Shown here: positions 63,576-64,000 of the stretch, one piece after another | How the letters are laid out: every line of letters begins with the position of its first letter | Position numbering within the stretch: position 1 is the stretch's first letter | NCBI GenBank assembly: GCA_050290865.1 | Contig: JBNKIW010000007.1 | Coordinates: 66,939-130,938, forward strand | Origin: JARRLC01 sp050290865 | GTDB lineage: Bacteria; Pseudomonadota; Alphaproteobacteria; Rhizobiales; Rhodomicrobiaceae | Direction of reading: 5' to 3' | DNA length: 64,000 bases | Position numbers and translations under genes: made by a program | Notes under the pieces: generated by a model | Database searches by the model: none | Told to the model about the DNA's origin: nothing | The model's input: only the letters and a program-made list of their open reading frames with translations

Positions 63576-64000
63576 TCACGCAGCCTCCCGGCGGGGAGAG
63601 TCGCCGAGCTGTTCCGCCAGAAGCGGCTCGGTCAAAAGGATCAGCAGCAGGTGACAGAGGATGTGGGCCTTGGCAACGGCCGCATCTTCGCCGGGCGGCC
63701 GTCCCAGCCCCACGCCGCTCTTGAGATGCTTGAAAGCGATCTCGATGCGCCAGCGCATCCGGTACAGTTCACCGATCTTCTGAAACGGGAAGGTTTCGGC
63801 GTCGAGCGAGGTGACGAGGATCACCCATTCGGCAGCCAGGAGCGTTTCCGGCCGCACGGTCTTGCCCCGATCTTTCGCCGCGCGTTTGGCTCTTTCGACC
63901 GATGCAGTGATCGCTTCTTCGGGCTTGCGCAGCGCCACCAGCCGCACCGCAAGCCGCGTCTTGACCGCCGTCTCGATCCAAATCGGCCGATCGATAAAAT
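63576..64000 (-). mobile_element. IS4-family transposase, 3' part (gene runs past window edge)
   Basis: The frame is open from the window end to the stop at 63576, so only the C-terminal part is present. YRMRWRIEIAFKHLK has the IS4 signature Y-x2-R-x3-E-x6-K. The product has the catalytic RNase-H-like region and then GRPPGEDAAVAKAHILCH. The terminal inverted repeat is probably in 63324-63575 but cannot be identified without the other end. Confidence 0.85.

Overview
The window is GC-rich and tightly packed. Most of its genes are typical of Alphaproteobacteria, probably Hyphomicrobiales, although the order is an inference: alpha-type FlgN-like/rod-binding/FliM flagellar proteins, bactofilin, a Pat-like acyl-CoA synthetase/GNAT fusion, DUF3141, a citramalate-synthase-like enzyme and a complete protocatechuate 4,5-cleavage set. 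Both edges cut genes: a DUF3141 protein on the left and an IS4-type transposase on the right.

Layout. 3-4894: DUF3141 protein, phosphotransacetylase and acetate kinase, facing a fumarylacetoacetate-hydrolase-family enzyme. 4895-6605: tRNA-Val(CAC) with a decayed tRNA-like copy beside it, then a CcdA/thioredoxin pair. 6839-14201: a flagellar operon (flhA, fliR, FliJ-like, rod-binding FlgJ-N, FlgN-like, FliL-like, fliG, fliM, small membrane protein). 14320-23904: signalling and envelope genes (ACS/GNAT fusion, hemerythrin, CHASE-PAS-GGDEF-EAL, MuiA). 24134-27887: a Cys-rich short ORF, cysS, a GFA-family protein and a citramalate synthase. 28059-37279: the protocatechuate 4,5-cleavage region, with lig genes on both strands around a tandem-HTH LysR regulator. 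37268-43681: methyltransferase, GT39 glycosyltransferase, transglutaminase and an ATP-grasp/alpha-E fusion. 43947-51783: a 5'-nucleotidase, then a MerR regulator and three beta-oxidation genes. 51815-57007: queD, a pentapeptide-repeat membrane protein, YciI, an FkbM methyltransferase and a phytase-like esterase. 57154-59811: modABC. 59950-64000: bactofilin, MFS transporter, YqgE, peroxiredoxin and the transposase fragment.

How genes work together. LigAB open the ring of protocatechuate, LigC oxidises the semialdehyde, LigI opens the pyrone dicarboxylate, and a LigU/GalD tautomerase, a GalB-type PIG-L hydratase and the LigK aldolase take it to pyruvate and oxaloacetate. A MerR protein next to a perfect dyad upstream of its own gene probably controls the thiolase, HAD/ECH and acyl-CoA dehydrogenase genes.

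Most interesting non-coding signals: (1) a 27-codon ORF with four Cys codons, two of them tandem, just upstream of cysS and followed by mutually exclusive stem-loops, which looks like a cysteine-responsive attenuator; (2) a 171-nt double-hairpin intergenic repeat in two structured copies, with compensatory base-pair changes, plus three decayed pieces; (3) a 16-bp perfect palindrome upstream of the MerR gene; (4) a 9-bp inverted repeat downstream of the LysR gene. Nothing here was tested by computation or database search.
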